A stretch of DNA of 36,872 nucleotides from Gemmatimonadota bacterium (GCA_009838845.1 VXRD01000135.1:1-36872), one strand, 5' to 3'. Shown: positions 1-8,856, counted from the stretch's first letter. Program-made: numbers and translations. The notes: generated by a model not told the origin, from the letters alone.

Positions 1-874
1 CCGCTTTACGGCCCCACGGAAGCCTGCGCAAGGCGTTTCCGACCGTCCCATGGCGACTCTCCATGGGTTGATACCAAGGAGTGGAGGGTCCTTCCAGGAT
101 CGCCCGGTCCATCCCTTCCATGACTTGGAATCCCGCGGCTTCGAGCGCGTGATTCACTTCCCCGAAGGTGGCGATGTCCTTCAGCGCAATGCCGCGCATG
201 AGATCCTCCTTGATGGCCCGATGCCGGTCGTCCTTCGGATCGAACTTGCCCGTCAGGCACATTTCCTGCCCCCAGAACAGGGCACCGGGTTTTAGCACGC
301 GGAATACCTCTCCGAAGGCGCGTTGCTTGTCTGGTGCATGGCACGTTGACTCTATGGCATAACCCCGGTCAAAGGTGTCGTCCTCAATGGTGCTCATGTC
401 CATGAAGCTGCACGTCTCGAAATCGACCATGTGATCAAGCCCCGCCTCGGCGTTCAACCTCTTCGCCTCTTCCAACTGGATCTCATTGATGTTGATTCCT
501 ACAACCCTGACACCAGCCTCACGGACGACGCGGCGCATGGGGGCGCCGACTCCACAACCAACGTCGACCACCGTCATACCCTGTTGTAGCTCCAACTTGG
601 AAATCATCAGCCGCTGATGCCGGACCTTGGACTCCTCCAGACTCTCATGAGGCGTGAGGGGCGCGAAGTGCAGGGACTGGCCCCAGCCCCACACCATGAA
701 CCCGCTACAAAGGTCGTAATAGTCTTTCACTGTTTCCGTGTGATCGTACCCGCCCGCGCCACCGGGCTCCAGCACCGCCCGGTCGAGCCAGCCGTCGAAG
801 TGCTGCACTCGACGTGCGACGCCCGATCCCCGGTACGCATCTCTCAGCTCTCTTGACAGTTTGCACAGCCGCAT
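1..874 (-). CDS. Sterol 24-C-methyltransferase-type SAM methyltransferase (3' partial)
   Basis: The protein would transfer a methyl group from SAM to a sterol side chain or a similar isoprenoid acceptor. The reading frame starts at an ATG at 872-874 and stays open to base 1, giving 291 residues. The C-terminal end lies outside the window. The N-terminal half carries YYDLCSGFMVWGWGQSLHF, the aromatic block typical of Erg6/SMT enzymes. It is followed by the SAM-binding motif DVGCGVGAPMR and a later STPWYQP, which fits the start of the sterol-MT C-terminal domain. Family members are about 340-380 residues, so roughly 50-80 are missing. It begins 40 bases after the P450 fusion gene stop on the same strand, so it is probably co-transcribed from the promoter near 3012-3040. 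There is no strong ribosome site, only a G-run. Tocopherol-type or other small-molecule methyltransferases are the alternative, but the WGWGQS block favours SMT. Confidence 0.85.
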   Translation of the reverse strand, partial: MRLCKLSRELRDAYRGSGVARRVQHFDGWLDRAVLEPGGAGGYDHTETVKDYYDLCSGFMVWGWGQSLHFAPLTPHESLEESKVRHQRLMISKLELQQGMTVVDVGCGVGAPMRRVVREAGVRVVGININEIQLEEAKRLNAEAGLDHMVDFETCSFMDMSTIEDDTFDRGYAIESTCHAPDKQRAFGEVFRVLKPGALFWGQEMCLTGKFDPKDDRHRAIKEDLMRGIALKDIATFGEVNHALEAAGFQVMEGMDRAILEGPSTPWYQPMESRHGTVGNALRRLPWGRKA

Positions 875-914
875 TTCGTGGTGTTTTCCCCCGGCTCCAC
901 AAGGAGCCAAGTCG

Positions 915-2948
915 TCAGGTGAACAGCTCCCGTCTCTGCTGGGAGATGCGGAACTTCAGCTTCTTGCTCGGTTTCAGCGACGGGAACGGACTGAAACGGA
1001 GCTTGTGCTTGTACTTCGCCGGCGACACCTCAATCGTGAAGTAGTGCGCCAGCATCAGCAAGTTGGCCGCCAGGTGCAGCTCCATCCACCGGGTGCCGAG
1101 ACACTTATGCGTGCCCAGCCCGTACGGGGCGTACCCGGGGCTTCGGTGTTCATGGCGCGACGGCAGGTAGCGGTCGATGTCGAACTTGTAGGGGTCGGGA
1201 AAGACCTCGCTCATGTAATGCGTGGCGGTCATGGCGATGTGGATCCGTTCCCCCATGGGCAGCTCGTAGTCCTCGACCACACACGTATTCATCACGTTTC
1301 GAATGGACATGGAGACGATCGGGTACATGCGCATGCACTCCATGAGGAAGCGGTGGGTAACGTCAATGTTGGCGGGGGTGAAATCCTCTCTCTCGGGGTC
1401 TCCCTTGGCGAACAGGGCATCTGCTTCGGCCTGGATTCTGGCGTAGAGGTCGGGCTGCGACGCCATGGCGTAGACTACGAGGCTAAACGTATCGCCGAGG
1501 TACACGCTGGCAATCAAGGCCGCGGAAAAGGAGAACAGCAGGTTGGACTCCGGGAGAAACTGCGGGTCGCTCGCGTGCAGGCTGAGGTAATCGTCCACCA
1601 GGTCCCGTGGGCTGTCCGCCCTTTGGGCGGGGGTATGGATGTCCTGGACCCGCTGCATCAGTGTGTCCAAGACTTTCGCCCGGCGTCTCATGCCCGGGGT
1701 GTTCAGCGTGAATCTGGGCAGGAGCTTGGCGACGTGCACGCTGAGGGCCCGTTCCTTGTACGCCATCAGGTCGTCCATGAGGTCCTGGGTATCGACGCCG
1801 ATGAATAGTGGGGAGAGCTGGGCGTTCACCATCTCCCGGCACATGGACGTGGCGCGGTATGAGTCCCCAACCGTCAAGCTCGCCATGTACTTGCGCCCCC
1901 GATTGTAGAGCTGGTCCAGCTGTCCTCCCAGCCTCGCGGCAGAATAGGCGGGCGATAGGGACTTGCGAAGCCGGAAGTGATCGGCTCCGTCTAGGGCGGG
2001 CAGGACGCCGGACGCGCCGTAGACCTTCTCGAAGTCGCTGAAGTAGTCCCTGGCTCTCAGGTACATGCGCCCGCGCTTGTGCACCCAGCGGTTTGTCTCG
2101 AGTCCGGCCAGGAAGATCATGGGCTTCGAGAAGGGAGGGCGGATCTGGAACACCGGACCGTACTCCTCCGCAAGGTTCCCGAAGAGCGCGTTCAGGTTGC
2201 CGTCTCGACTATGCGGGTTCAGCAGCAGCTTGGGCAGCGAAACCGTCGGAATCTTCCTGGCAAGGGCAGGACGTCGAAGGGCTGGGCCGGCGAGGTTCTG
2301 AGAGACCGCAGAGGCGAGGGAGCGGCCGATCAGGTCCATCTTGCAGATGAACTCGATGCGCTCCTCCGCCTCGTCGTCGAGCTGGAATATGAAACGAAAG
2401 ACGTCGCAGGTATTGACGAGGCAGATAATGATGACATCTCTCGGATCGGGAATCTCGTCGGTGAAGATGACCCTGCTGATCCGCGTTTTTATGAACTGGC
2501 CTGCAGTGCCCTCTTCCGACTTGCTGGACAGTTCTCCACGCCAGACGGTAGGAGCCAGTGTCCAGAATTCACCGTCGTGATATTCCAGGATCTTCAGGTC
2601 AACCAGGCGGTCCAGAACCGAATCAATGATCGATTCCGCACGGGGAGCGAGCCGTTCGATCCAGTACTGGGCGTTCCGTTGAACAGATTCGGCTGCGATT
2701 TCTTTCAGAATGGAGTCTAGAGCAGGTCTCCCCGTTTCTGTCTCGTCCACGAGTAACAGGGATTCCATGTCCGTGTCGATGCGCGATCTGAGTGAAAGCT
2801 CCGCGAGCACGGCACCGACCACGGCGCAGTTCAAATGCCAGCCGGGGACCTGGTGAAAGTAGCCAGTCTCCTCGTTGAGGAGCATCAGGATGAGCTCTTC
2901 GGTGAGACTTAGCGATTGGGTCGTCAAACCCTCGGTAGTATTAGCCAT
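915..2948 (-). CDS. GPP34 (GOLPH3-like) domain fused to cytochrome P450
   Basis: This 677-residue protein has two recognisable parts. Residues about 15-225 start with LTEELILMLLNEETG and look like the GPP34/GOLPH3 family, which in eukaryotes binds phosphatidylinositol-4-phosphate at the Golgi; its bacterial role is unclear. Residues about 235-677 are a cytochrome P450. They hold a C-helix HFRLRK stretch, an I-helix GDT at 485-487, an ExxR pair at E537/R540, and a heme loop PYGLGTHKCLG with the thiolate Cys616. The usual Phe and Arg of the heme loop are Tyr609 and His614. No ferredoxin or reductase domain is present, so external electron partners are needed. The ATG has an AAGGAGG site 8 bases upstream. 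The next gene is an SMT-type methyltransferase, which suggests oxidation and methylation of the same sterol or terpenoid. I cannot assign a CYP family; CYP51 is not clearly supported. Confidence 0.9.
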   Translation of the reverse strand: MANTTEGLTTQSLSLTEELILMLLNEETGYFHQVPGWHLNCAVVGAVLAELSLRSRIDTDMESLLLVDETETGRPALDSILKEIAAESVQRNAQYWIERLAPRAESIIDSVLDRLVDLKILEYHDGEFWTLAPTVWRGELSSKSEEGTAGQFIKTRISRVIFTDEIPDPRDVIIICLVNTCDVFRFIFQLDDEAEERIEFICKMDLIGRSLASAVSQNLAGPALRRPALARKIPTVSLPKLLLNPHSRDGNLNALFGNLAEEYGPVFQIRPPFSKPMIFLAGLETNRWVHKRGRMYLRARDYFSDFEKVYGASGVLPALDGADHFRLRKSLSPAYSAARLGGQLDQLYNRGRKYMASLTVGDSYRATSMCREMVNAQLSPLFIGVDTQDLMDDLMAYKERALSVHVAKLLPRFTLNTPGMRRRAKVLDTLMQRVQDIHTPAQRADSPRDLVDDYLSLHASDPQFLPESNLLFSFSAALIASVYLGDTFSLVVYAMASQPDLYARIQAEADALFAKGDPEREDFTPANIDVTHRFLMECMRMYPIVSMSIRNVMNTCVVEDYELPMGERIHIAMTATHYMSEVFPDPYKFDIDRYLPSRHEHRSPGYAPYGLGTHKCLGTRWMELHLAANLLMLAHYFTIEVSPAKYKHKLRFSPFPSLKPSKKLKFRISQQRRELFT

Positions 2949-3011
2949 AGCCTCGGCCTCCTTGCATTACTTCAATACCATAAGGCACTTGCCCTTACTG
3001 TACTTATGGCA

Positions 3012-3040
3012 AATATAAATAAATACAAATATTTGGTCAA
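3012..3040 (-). promoter_or_regulatory. Sigma70-type promoter for the P450-methyltransferase pair
   Basis: On the minus strand TTGACC (3035-3040) and TATATT (3012-3017) are separated by 17 bases. The spacer is very AT-rich within an otherwise GC-rich stretch. The promoter lies about 65 bases upstream of the P450 fusion start. A perfect 10-base palindrome GCTACGTAGC sits further upstream at 3085-3094 and could be an operator. Confidence 0.6.
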
Positions 3041-3084
3041 GGGAAGGCAAGTCTTATTCTCATTTGAAACAGTGGAACTGGTCT

Positions 3085-3113
3085 GCTACGTAGCTGAGAC
3101 CGACCGCAGGTCG
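3085..3113. repeat. Palindrome GCTACGTAGC and adjacent small hairpin
   Basis: Bases 3085-3094 form a perfect 10-base palindrome. Bases 3101-3113 form a short hairpin, CGACC and GGTCG around a 3-base loop. Both lie between the RND pump stop (3123) and the P450 promoter. No T-run follows the hairpin, so it is not a convincing terminator. A regulator binding site is possible but unproven. Confidence 0.3.
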
Positions 3114-3122
3114 GAGAGATTG

Positions 3123-6100
3123 CTATCTCGTATTACTGCGCAGAGAAATCAGACGCAGATGGATGGTGTAAAGTGCGGGAACGATCATCATAAGTATGGC
3201 AGTGGTAATGAGAATGCCGAAACCGAGAGACGCGGCAAAGGGGATCAGGAACTGGGCTTGGATGGCACGTTCCAGAATAAGGGGAGTGAAGCCGAGGAAC
3301 GTAGTCACGGAAGTGAGCATAATTGGGCGAAATCGCCCTTTTGCGCCCTCTATGATTGCAGTTTGCGCCGGCATGCCTTCCTCGAGTTCCTGATTGATGA
3401 AATCGATCATGACCAGGGAATCGTTCACGACCACCCCACTCAGGCCGAAGATACCCATGAAAGATACGGCACTCAGGGCTACTCCCAGGACCCAGTGACC
3501 CAGGATCACTCCGATGAACCCGAAGGGGATGACGGCCATGATGATGAACGGCTTTGTATAGGATCGGAGGGGGATGGCGAGCAGCGCGAAGATCAGGAGC
3601 ATGGCAATCGCAAATCCGCGATACAGCGCATCCAGGGATTCGAGCTGCTGTTGTTGTTCCCCTCCGAAGCTGTATGTCAGGTCCGGGTGCAGGGCGGTCA
3701 GATTCGCGAGGATCGAATTGGCCAGGATGTCGTTGGCTTCGTCGCCTGAAATCACCGAAGCATCCACGTCCGCAGTGACCGTGACGACGCGCTGGCCGTC
3801 CTTCCGTCGAATGGCTGGCGGCGACATGCCCGAGTGCAGCGAGGCCACACTGATAACCGGGACCTCGGCACCACTCGGAGTACGGAGCAGGTACCCCTCG
3901 ACATCGGTGATGGATTTTCGTTCACCGGAGGGCAGGCGCACATAGACCCGGACCTCTTCCCGGTCGCGCTGCACCCGAACGGCCTCTGTGCCGAAGAACG
4001 CCGCCCGTGCCTGCCCGGCCAGGTCGTGGAGTGTGATACCGAGGGTTCGCGCTTCCGGCCGCAGCTCCAGTTGAACCTCCGGGATGCCCGGGGAGTGGTC
4101 CGAACGTATGTCATAGACGCCTCCCACTCCACGGAGACCATCGACCACGGAGTCTGCAATCCGGGCAAGGCGCTCCGGGTCCGGATGCGACAACACGGCC
4201 TCCACCGGGTTGCCCAAGTCAAAGACCTCGCCGCTGAAGGTGATGCCGCGTACGTAGGGCAGCACACCCACCTCCTCCCGCCATGCCTGCACGACCTCTC
4301 CGGTGGAGATTTCTCTCTGTTGGGCGCCCAGGAGTTTGAACTCAATGGTGGCGATGTTGGCTTGCGGATTGAGGGTCGGCTCCGGATTGAGTCCGCCCCC
4401 GAGTCTCGAGCCCTGTCCGACGGTCACCGTTACGCCGGTCAGCAGCGGTGGCGCATCCCCGGGCCGGCCGCGCGAGAGTCGTTCGATGACCCGGTGGCCT
4501 GCGGCCTCCAGTTCCTGCGCCACTTCGTACGTCCTCGGAGCGGTCGCCCCATCGGGCATCTCCAGGACGACCGTCGCGATATCCCCCTCCACGTCAGCGG
4601 CCAGCGTGGTAGGAACGATCCCCGCGGGCAACAGGGAGATGCTCAGCACGAGCATTCCCACAGCCCCCGACATCGTCACCGCGGGCTGGTCGGTGGCGAA
4701 CTGCAGGGCCCGATCCAGCGGGCCTTGGACGAACCTGTTCAGCAGCGCGTCAACGCGCCCCTGGAGCCGCGCGAAGAACCGGTCGAAGGCATTGGCCGGC
4801 ACCCACTCCGGGCCGTGCAGGTGGGACAGGTGGTTGGGCAGCACGAACAGCGATTCGACCAGGGAAACCAGCAGCATGGCGATCATGATGATCGGCAGGG
4901 CCCGCCACACCTCACCGACGCCGCCGGGAATGAACAGCAACGGGACGAAGGCCACCACCGACGTCAGAACTGCGAACGTCAACGGCACCTTGATCCGCCG
5001 TACGCCGCGGATCGCGGCCGTGACCCCGGGTGTTCCCCGCTTGCGTTCGTAGTGGATGTACTCGGCTACGACGATGGCATCGTCGACGATGATTCCTATG
5101 GCGAGGACAAAGGAGAACAGGCTGATGGTGTTGATCGCCACGTCGAATGCCATCATGATGGCGAGGGCCCCGATTCCCGAAACGGCGAGGCCCACGGCGA
5201 CCCAAAGCGCGAGCCGGATTTCGAGAAACAGGCTGAGTGCGATCAGCACCAGCAACAGGCCCAGGATCCCGTTCTTGAGGAGAAGATCGGCGCGTTCCTC
5301 ATAGACCTGGGATTCGTCATTCCACATGGTGACGCCCACACCGTCCGGCAGGGAAGGGATCACTTCGTTTGCCAGGTGCTGTCGGACGGTCGTGGCGACA
5401 TCCATCACTTGCTCACCATCGGCGCGGTAGATCTCCACGAATACCCCGGGATGGTTCTGGTGCCGGATGATCAGGTCGGCTTCCTGAAAACCGTCGCGAA
5501 CCTCGGCGATATCTCCAAGGCGCAGGACCGTGCCGTCACGACCGCTGAGAAGGAGGATCTCCTCGAAGTCCTGTTGGTCGTAGTTCTGGCCGAGGGTGCG
5601 GACCCGCACCTGGGATTCCCGGGTATTGATACTGCCGGCAGATAAGTCCAGGGAACTGCGACGAATGGTGTTGGCTATGTCGGTGAGTGTGAGTCCGAGT
5701 GCTCTTAGCCGATGAAGCGGTACCTCGATAGAGATCTCGTATTTCCGAATACCACTGACTTCGACCTGGGACACGGAGGGAAGTGTTGTGAGTTCATCTT
5801 CGATCTGGTACGCCAATTCTTTCAGCGAGCGCTCAGGTACATCGCCATATACAATGAGCCGCATCATGCTCATGCGGTTGGTCATCTCCCTGAAACTGGG
5901 ACGATCGGCACCGGCCGGGAAAGACTGTATGCGATTGACCGCAGACTCGATATCGTTCAGCGCCTGGACCATGTCCGTACCGAAATCCATTTGAATCCGT
6001 ACGGATGCCATACCCGGGGCCGATACGGACTTGACCGCCTTCACGTCATCCACCCCGCTGACCTGGTCTTCGATCTTGACGACGATCGACTCCTCGATCT

Positions 6101-6305
6101 CCTCCGGTGTGGCGCCGGGATAGGCCATCGACACTTCGATATGGTAGAAAGGGGTGGTCGGCCACGCTTCCCGGTCGAGTCCGGTCAGCGACACCAGCCC
6201 GGCGGCGATAATAGCCCACATCAATAGATTGGCGGCTATACTGTTACCAGCCATATAAGCTATGGGACCACGCTGTTCCCGTGCGGAACCATCTTCCCGA
6301 TTCAT
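3123..6305 (-). CDS. RND-family efflux pump, inner-membrane permease
   Basis: This is a proton-driven inner-membrane pump of the AcrB/CusA class that would export drugs, lipids or other small molecules. It has 1060 residues, close to the family norm. A single membrane helix (AANLLMWAIIAAGLV) is followed by a large periplasmic domain and a membrane helix block. The proton-relay motif VDDAIVV lies in the TM4 region, and the second half repeats the layout with GVVVNDSLVMIDF in the TM10 region. Its ATG overlaps the stop of the adaptor gene by four bases (ATGA), so the two are translated together. No outer-membrane channel gene follows, so a TolC-like partner must be encoded elsewhere. Substrate is not predictable from sequence. 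The stretch is strongly GC-rich. Confidence 0.95.
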   Translation of the reverse strand: MNREDGSAREQRGPIAYMAGNSIAANLLMWAIIAAGLVSLTGLDREAWPTTPFYHIEVSMAYPGATPEEIEESIVVKIEDQVSGVDDVKAVKSVSAPGMASVRIQMDFGTDMVQALNDIESAVNRIQSFPAGADRPSFREMTNRMSMMRLIVYGDVPERSLKELAYQIEDELTTLPSVSQVEVSGIRKYEISIEVPLHRLRALGLTLTDIANTIRRSSLDLSAGSINTRESQVRVRTLGQNYDQQDFEEILLLSGRDGTVLRLGDIAEVRDGFQEADLIIRHQNHPGVFVEIYRADGEQVMDVATTVRQHLANEVIPSLPDGVGVTMWNDESQVYEERADLLLKNGILGLLLVLIALSLFLEIRLALWVAVGLAVSGIGALAIMMAFDVAINTISLFSFVLAIGIIVDDAIVVAEYIHYERKRGTPGVTAAIRGVRRIKVPLTFAVLTSVVAFVPLLFIPGGVGEVWRALPIIMIAMLLVSLVESLFVLPNHLSHLHGPEWVPANAFDRFFARLQGRVDALLNRFVQGPLDRALQFATDQPAVTMSGAVGMLVLSISLLPAGIVPTTLAADVEGDIATVVLEMPDGATAPRTYEVAQELEAAGHRVIERLSRGRPGDAPPLLTGVTVTVGQGSRLGGGLNPEPTLNPQANIATIEFKLLGAQQREISTGEVVQAWREEVGVLPYVRGITFSGEVFDLGNPVEAVLSHPDPERLARIADSVVDGLRGVGGVYDIRSDHSPGIPEVQLELRPEARTLGITLHDLAGQARAAFFGTEAVRVQRDREEVRVYVRLPSGERKSITDVEGYLLRTPSGAEVPVISVASLHSGMSPPAIRRKDGQRVVTVTADVDASVISGDEANDILANSILANLTALHPDLTYSFGGEQQQQLESLDALYRGFAIAMLLIFALLAIPLRSYTKPFIIMAVIPFGFIGVILGHWVLGVALSAVSFMGIFGLSGVVVNDSLVMIDFINQELEEGMPAQTAIIEGAKGRFRPIMLTSVTTFLGFTPLILERAIQAQFLIPFAASLGFGILITTAILMMIVPALYTIHLRLISLRSNTR

Positions 6306-7498
6306 GGGGCACCTCCGATCCGCACCACCATGCCTTCAGTAGCGATCTGAATCCCGCCTATGACGACCGCCTGGCTGGCTTTCAGCGTGCCGGTTACGAA
6401 CACCTTATCATCGGAACGCTGAAGGACGCGCACCGGGACGATGGTCAATAGTGTGTCATCGCGCACTGCCCAGACCTCGTTGCCCGGTCTGAGTGCTGAT
6501 CGCCGCAGGATGAAGTACTGGTCTGGGATGATTCCCTCAATTCGCACTTCTGCGAATTTGCCCACGAGAAGGGGCGGGCCAGGATCTGCGCCTGCCCCTT
6601 CGACTGGGGTGCCGCTTGTAAAAGGATTCGGGACGCGTACGATGACGTTGATGGTGCGCGTCTGTTCGTCCAGGGATGCCTCTGCTCGATCTACATAGCC
6701 CTCCCAGGCATAGCTCCCGTCGCCGTATTCAGCTATGACACGAGCCTTGACCTGCCTATCTCCGTCGCCCGCTTCCAGCCTCCAAAGGCCGGGAATAAGG
6801 GCCGCATTGGCATCGGAGAGGGGAACTACCACCTCTACTGCGTCGGTCGCGTAAAGTCGCCCCACGCTCTGACCGGCTACCACGAACTGCCCCACATCTA
6901 TCGATTCTGTCTGCACGACGCCTCTGAAAGGCGCGCGGACTTTTGTGCGTGCCAAAGCCAACTCGGCATCGGCGAGCACAGCACTATCTCTGGCCACCGA
7001 GGCGCGGGCTGCCTCGAGTTGAGGCTCCCACAGCGCAAGGGGATTGGCTTTGGCTATATCCGTTTGGTCACGTCTGAACTGCGCGTACTCAGCGCGTGCG
7101 ATCTGGGCTTCTTCATTCGCCCGGAGGAGTGCGACATGCTGCGCGGCCACGTTGGCGCGGGCTTGCTGAACTCTGTTGCGGTAGTCGGCGTCATCAATGC
7201 GGAAGAGTATCTGCCCTTTTCGGACTCGTCCGCCACTCTGAAAGGCCGGATCTACCCAAACAACCTTACCATTGATTTCGGCAGCGACATCTATCTTTGC
7301 AACAGGTCGAACCGTCCCGGCCCCGTACACGGGAATTGCACCGGTGCCGACCACCGCGGAAGCCGTGACTGCGAATGGTGCCCGGGAAGTAAGAGGTCGG
7401 ATTTCTGGCTCGGGTCTCAGCCAGACCATAAGGTAGGCAACAATCGTGGATATGAGAAGGATGGCACTGGCCAGGAGTAAGCTTTTTCCTCGGTTCAT
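6302..7498 (-). CDS. RND efflux periplasmic adaptor (membrane fusion protein)
   Basis: A 398-residue HlyD/AcrA-type adaptor that would link the inner-membrane pump encoded directly downstream to an outer-membrane channel. It starts with an N-terminal anchor helix (LLLASAILLISTIVAYLMVW). A lipoyl/barrel-sandwich half-motif follows (around IDVAAEINGKVVWV and VRKGQILFRID), then an alpha-helical hairpin rich in Ala, Gln and Arg, then the second lipoyl half (KVRAPFRGVVQTESIDVGQFV). A beta-barrel and membrane-proximal domain complete it. The first ATG has only a weak AGAG-type ribosome site. The gene is the first of a two-gene operon and overlaps the pump gene by four bases. No dedicated regulator gene is seen beside it. 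Confidence 0.93.
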   Translation of the reverse strand: MNRGKSLLLASAILLISTIVAYLMVWLRPEPEIRPLTSRAPFAVTASAVVGTGAIPVYGAGTVRPVAKIDVAAEINGKVVWVDPAFQSGGRVRKGQILFRIDDADYRNRVQQARANVAAQHVALLRANEEAQIARAEYAQFRRDQTDIAKANPLALWEPQLEAARASVARDSAVLADAELALARTKVRAPFRGVVQTESIDVGQFVVAGQSVGRLYATDAVEVVVPLSDANAALIPGLWRLEAGDGDRQVKARVIAEYGDGSYAWEGYVDRAEASLDEQTRTINVIVRVPNPFTSGTPVEGAGADPGPPLLVGKFAEVRIEGIIPDQYFILRRSALRPGNEVWAVRDDTLLTIVPVRVLQRSDDKVFVTGTLKASQAVVIGGIQIATEGMVVRIGGAP

Positions 7499-7636
7499 CT
7501 CTTTTCTCTTTCAGTTCAGGCTGATGGGAATCATCAGTCGCCCTGCGAGTAGAATCGGGATGGATCAGGTGATCCCGTGAACTACCATTTTCGTCGAGAA
7601 TCCTGTCCAAAAATACGAATATCTCTCATAAAATAC

Positions 7637-7693
7637 AAGCCGTTTGGCTTATTTTGTTCCTATTAGAGGCTGGGAAAACCAGTCCTCAGCCTC
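7637..7693. repeat. Two inverted repeats in the divergent intergenic region
   Basis: The 277-base gap 7499-7775 separates the efflux operon (minus) from dtd (plus) and is the longest stretch without a gene. It holds a short hairpin, AAGCC/GGCTT at 7637-7650, followed by ATTTTG. A second inverted repeat, GAGGCTG (7666-7672) and CAGCCTC (7687-7693), has a 14-base loop. Neither looks like a strong terminator. The second could be an operator for either divergent unit. Confidence 0.3.
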
Positions 7694-7714
7694 CGACTTT
7701 CCTAATCTTTCACC

Positions 7715-7743
7715 TTGCACACATGCCGCAAATAGGTTATAAA
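7715..7743 (+). promoter_or_regulatory. Sigma70-type promoter for the dtd-maf-rodZ-priA run
   Basis: TTGCAC (7715-7720) and TATAAA (7738-7743) are separated by 17 bases. The expected start of transcription is near 7750, leaving a leader of about 25 bases before the GTG start of dtd. Confidence 0.6.
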
Positions 7744-7775
7744 TGGTATAGGCGTTTTTAGCATTGGAGGGTAGT

Positions 7776-8219
7776 GTGCGGGCATTGATTCAGCGGGTAT
7801 GCAGGGCAACGGTTCGCGTTGAAGAACAGGTCGTTGGTCAAATTGACCGCGGTCTTTTGATTTTGCTGGGTATTAGCGATACCGATGGTCTTTCAGATAT
7901 GGAATATGTTGCCGAGAAATGTGTAAATTTGAGAATTTTTGAAGACGATCAGGGCAAAATGAACAGATCCTTGCTCGACACAGGCGGGCAGGCGCTGGTA
8001 GTTTCGCAATTTACCCTGCACGCCGATACCCGCAAAGGTCGCCGCCCGAGTTTTAATCGGGCAGCTCCGCCAGATATTGCCAACTCCATATACGAGCAAT
8101 TTGTCCAGCGCCTCCGCACCTTTGGCATTTACACTGAAACCGGCGTTTTTGGCGCATATATGCAGGTCGAAATTCACAACACTGGTCCCGTTACATTGAT
8201 GATTGACTCAGAGATATGA
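7776..8219 (+). CDS. dtd: D-aminoacyl-tRNA deacylase
   Basis: Dtd hydrolyses D-amino acids (and glycine mischarged on tRNA-Ala) from tRNA, a chiral proofreading step. I chose the GTG at 7776 because it gives the conserved start MRALIQRV and has a GGAGG site just upstream; a TTG at 7764 would add four residues. The resulting 147 residues match the usual length of about 145. The catalytic SQFT motif falls at 77-80, so the active Thr is residue 80 as in the E. coli enzyme. The cross-subunit Gly-cisPro motif is present as NTGPVT near the C-terminus. The stop overlaps the next ATG by four bases (ATGA), so dtd and maf are translationally coupled. The promoter at 7715-7743 drives the unit. Confidence 0.96.
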   Translation: MRALIQRVCRATVRVEEQVVGQIDRGLLILLGISDTDGLSDMEYVAEKCVNLRIFEDDQGKMNRSLLDTGGQALVVSQFTLHADTRKGRRPSFNRAAPPDIANSIYEQFVQRLRTFGIYTETGVFGAYMQVEIHNTGPVTLMIDSEI

Positions 8220-8830
8220 AGAAACTGATTCTCGCTTCTGCCTCACCCAGGCGTGCGAGTTTATTGCGCTTGTTGGATATTCCGTTTGAGATCGCGCCGA
8301 GCAATGTCAATGAGGCTCTGGATACCATCTTGTCACCTGCCGAACACGTGCGGGAAATCGCACAGCGGAAAACAAAGGCGGTTGTCCATCGTTTTGACCA
8401 CGCGCTCGTTTTGGGAGCCGATACAGTTGTGGTATTGGAAGATGCAATTTTCGGGAAACCGAATGACGCTAAACACGCCGAAGACATGCTGGCACGACTT
8501 TCGGGAAAAACCCATCAGGTCTATACAGGGTTGACTCTCACAGATACGGAAACCGGACTGACTCTCACAGAAGTTGCTACTACCTACGTCACCATGCGCG
8601 TGCTATCATCGGAGGATATCGCACGCTATGTCGCCACTGGGGATTCTATGGACAAAGCCGGTGCTTATGGCGCGCAGGGGCGTGCATCTGCATTTATTCA
8701 ATCTATATCTGGTTGCTTCTACAATGTGGTGGGCTTGCCGCTTGCGTGCTTTTGGAGCCTTTATCATCGTCTGGTCGGGCAATCGCTTTGGACGATCATA
8801 CCCGAAAATAGTGATGCGATAGACATTTAA
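8216..8830 (+). CDS. maf: Maf family nucleoside triphosphate pyrophosphatase
   Basis: Maf proteins hydrolyse non-canonical or excess nucleoside triphosphates (dTTP/UTP or modified forms) to the monophosphate plus pyrophosphate, and have been linked to septum control. The 204-residue product shows the full motif set: LASASPRR at the N-terminus, LGADTVV, FGKP, the GKTHQVYTG block, and [10 protein letters not shown]. The motif order fits the YhdE-type dTTP/UTP pyrophosphatase branch. Length is typical (about 190-205). Its ATG lies inside the dtd stop region (ATGA overlap). A RodZ-like gene follows after 26 bases. Nothing suggests damage or transfer. Confidence 0.95.
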   Translation: MKKLILASASPRRASLLRLLDIPFEIAPSNVNEALDTILSPAEHVREIAQRKTKAVVHRFDHALVLGADTVVVLEDAIFGKPNDAKHAEDMLARLSGKTHQVYTGLTLTDTETGLTLTEVATTYVTMRVLSSEDIARYVATGDSMDKAGAYGAQGRASAFIQSISGCFYNVVGLPLACFWSLYHRLVGQSLWTIIPENSDAIDI

Positions 8831-8856
8831 AAATACAACGAAAAATACAACTATCC

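Noticed and set aside
861-1808. 315-codon open frame on the plus strand, opposite the P450 domain
   Set aside because: It covers the heme-loop end of the P450 in reverse and shows no domain or ribosome site.
915-2948. Assignment of the P450 to CYP51 (sterol 14-demethylase)
   Set aside because: The SMT neighbour is suggestive, but I do not see the CYP51 B'-helix signature, so the family is left open.
3834-5645. 603-codon open frame on the plus strand, opposite the RND pump
   Set aside because: It is antisense to a well-supported RND permease in GC-rich DNA, where long antisense frames are common. Its translation is rich in His, Gln, Arg and Asp without any family motif.
7637-7693. Terminator between the efflux operon and dtd
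   Set aside because: The two operons are divergent, so no terminator is expected, and the hairpins lack a strong T-run.
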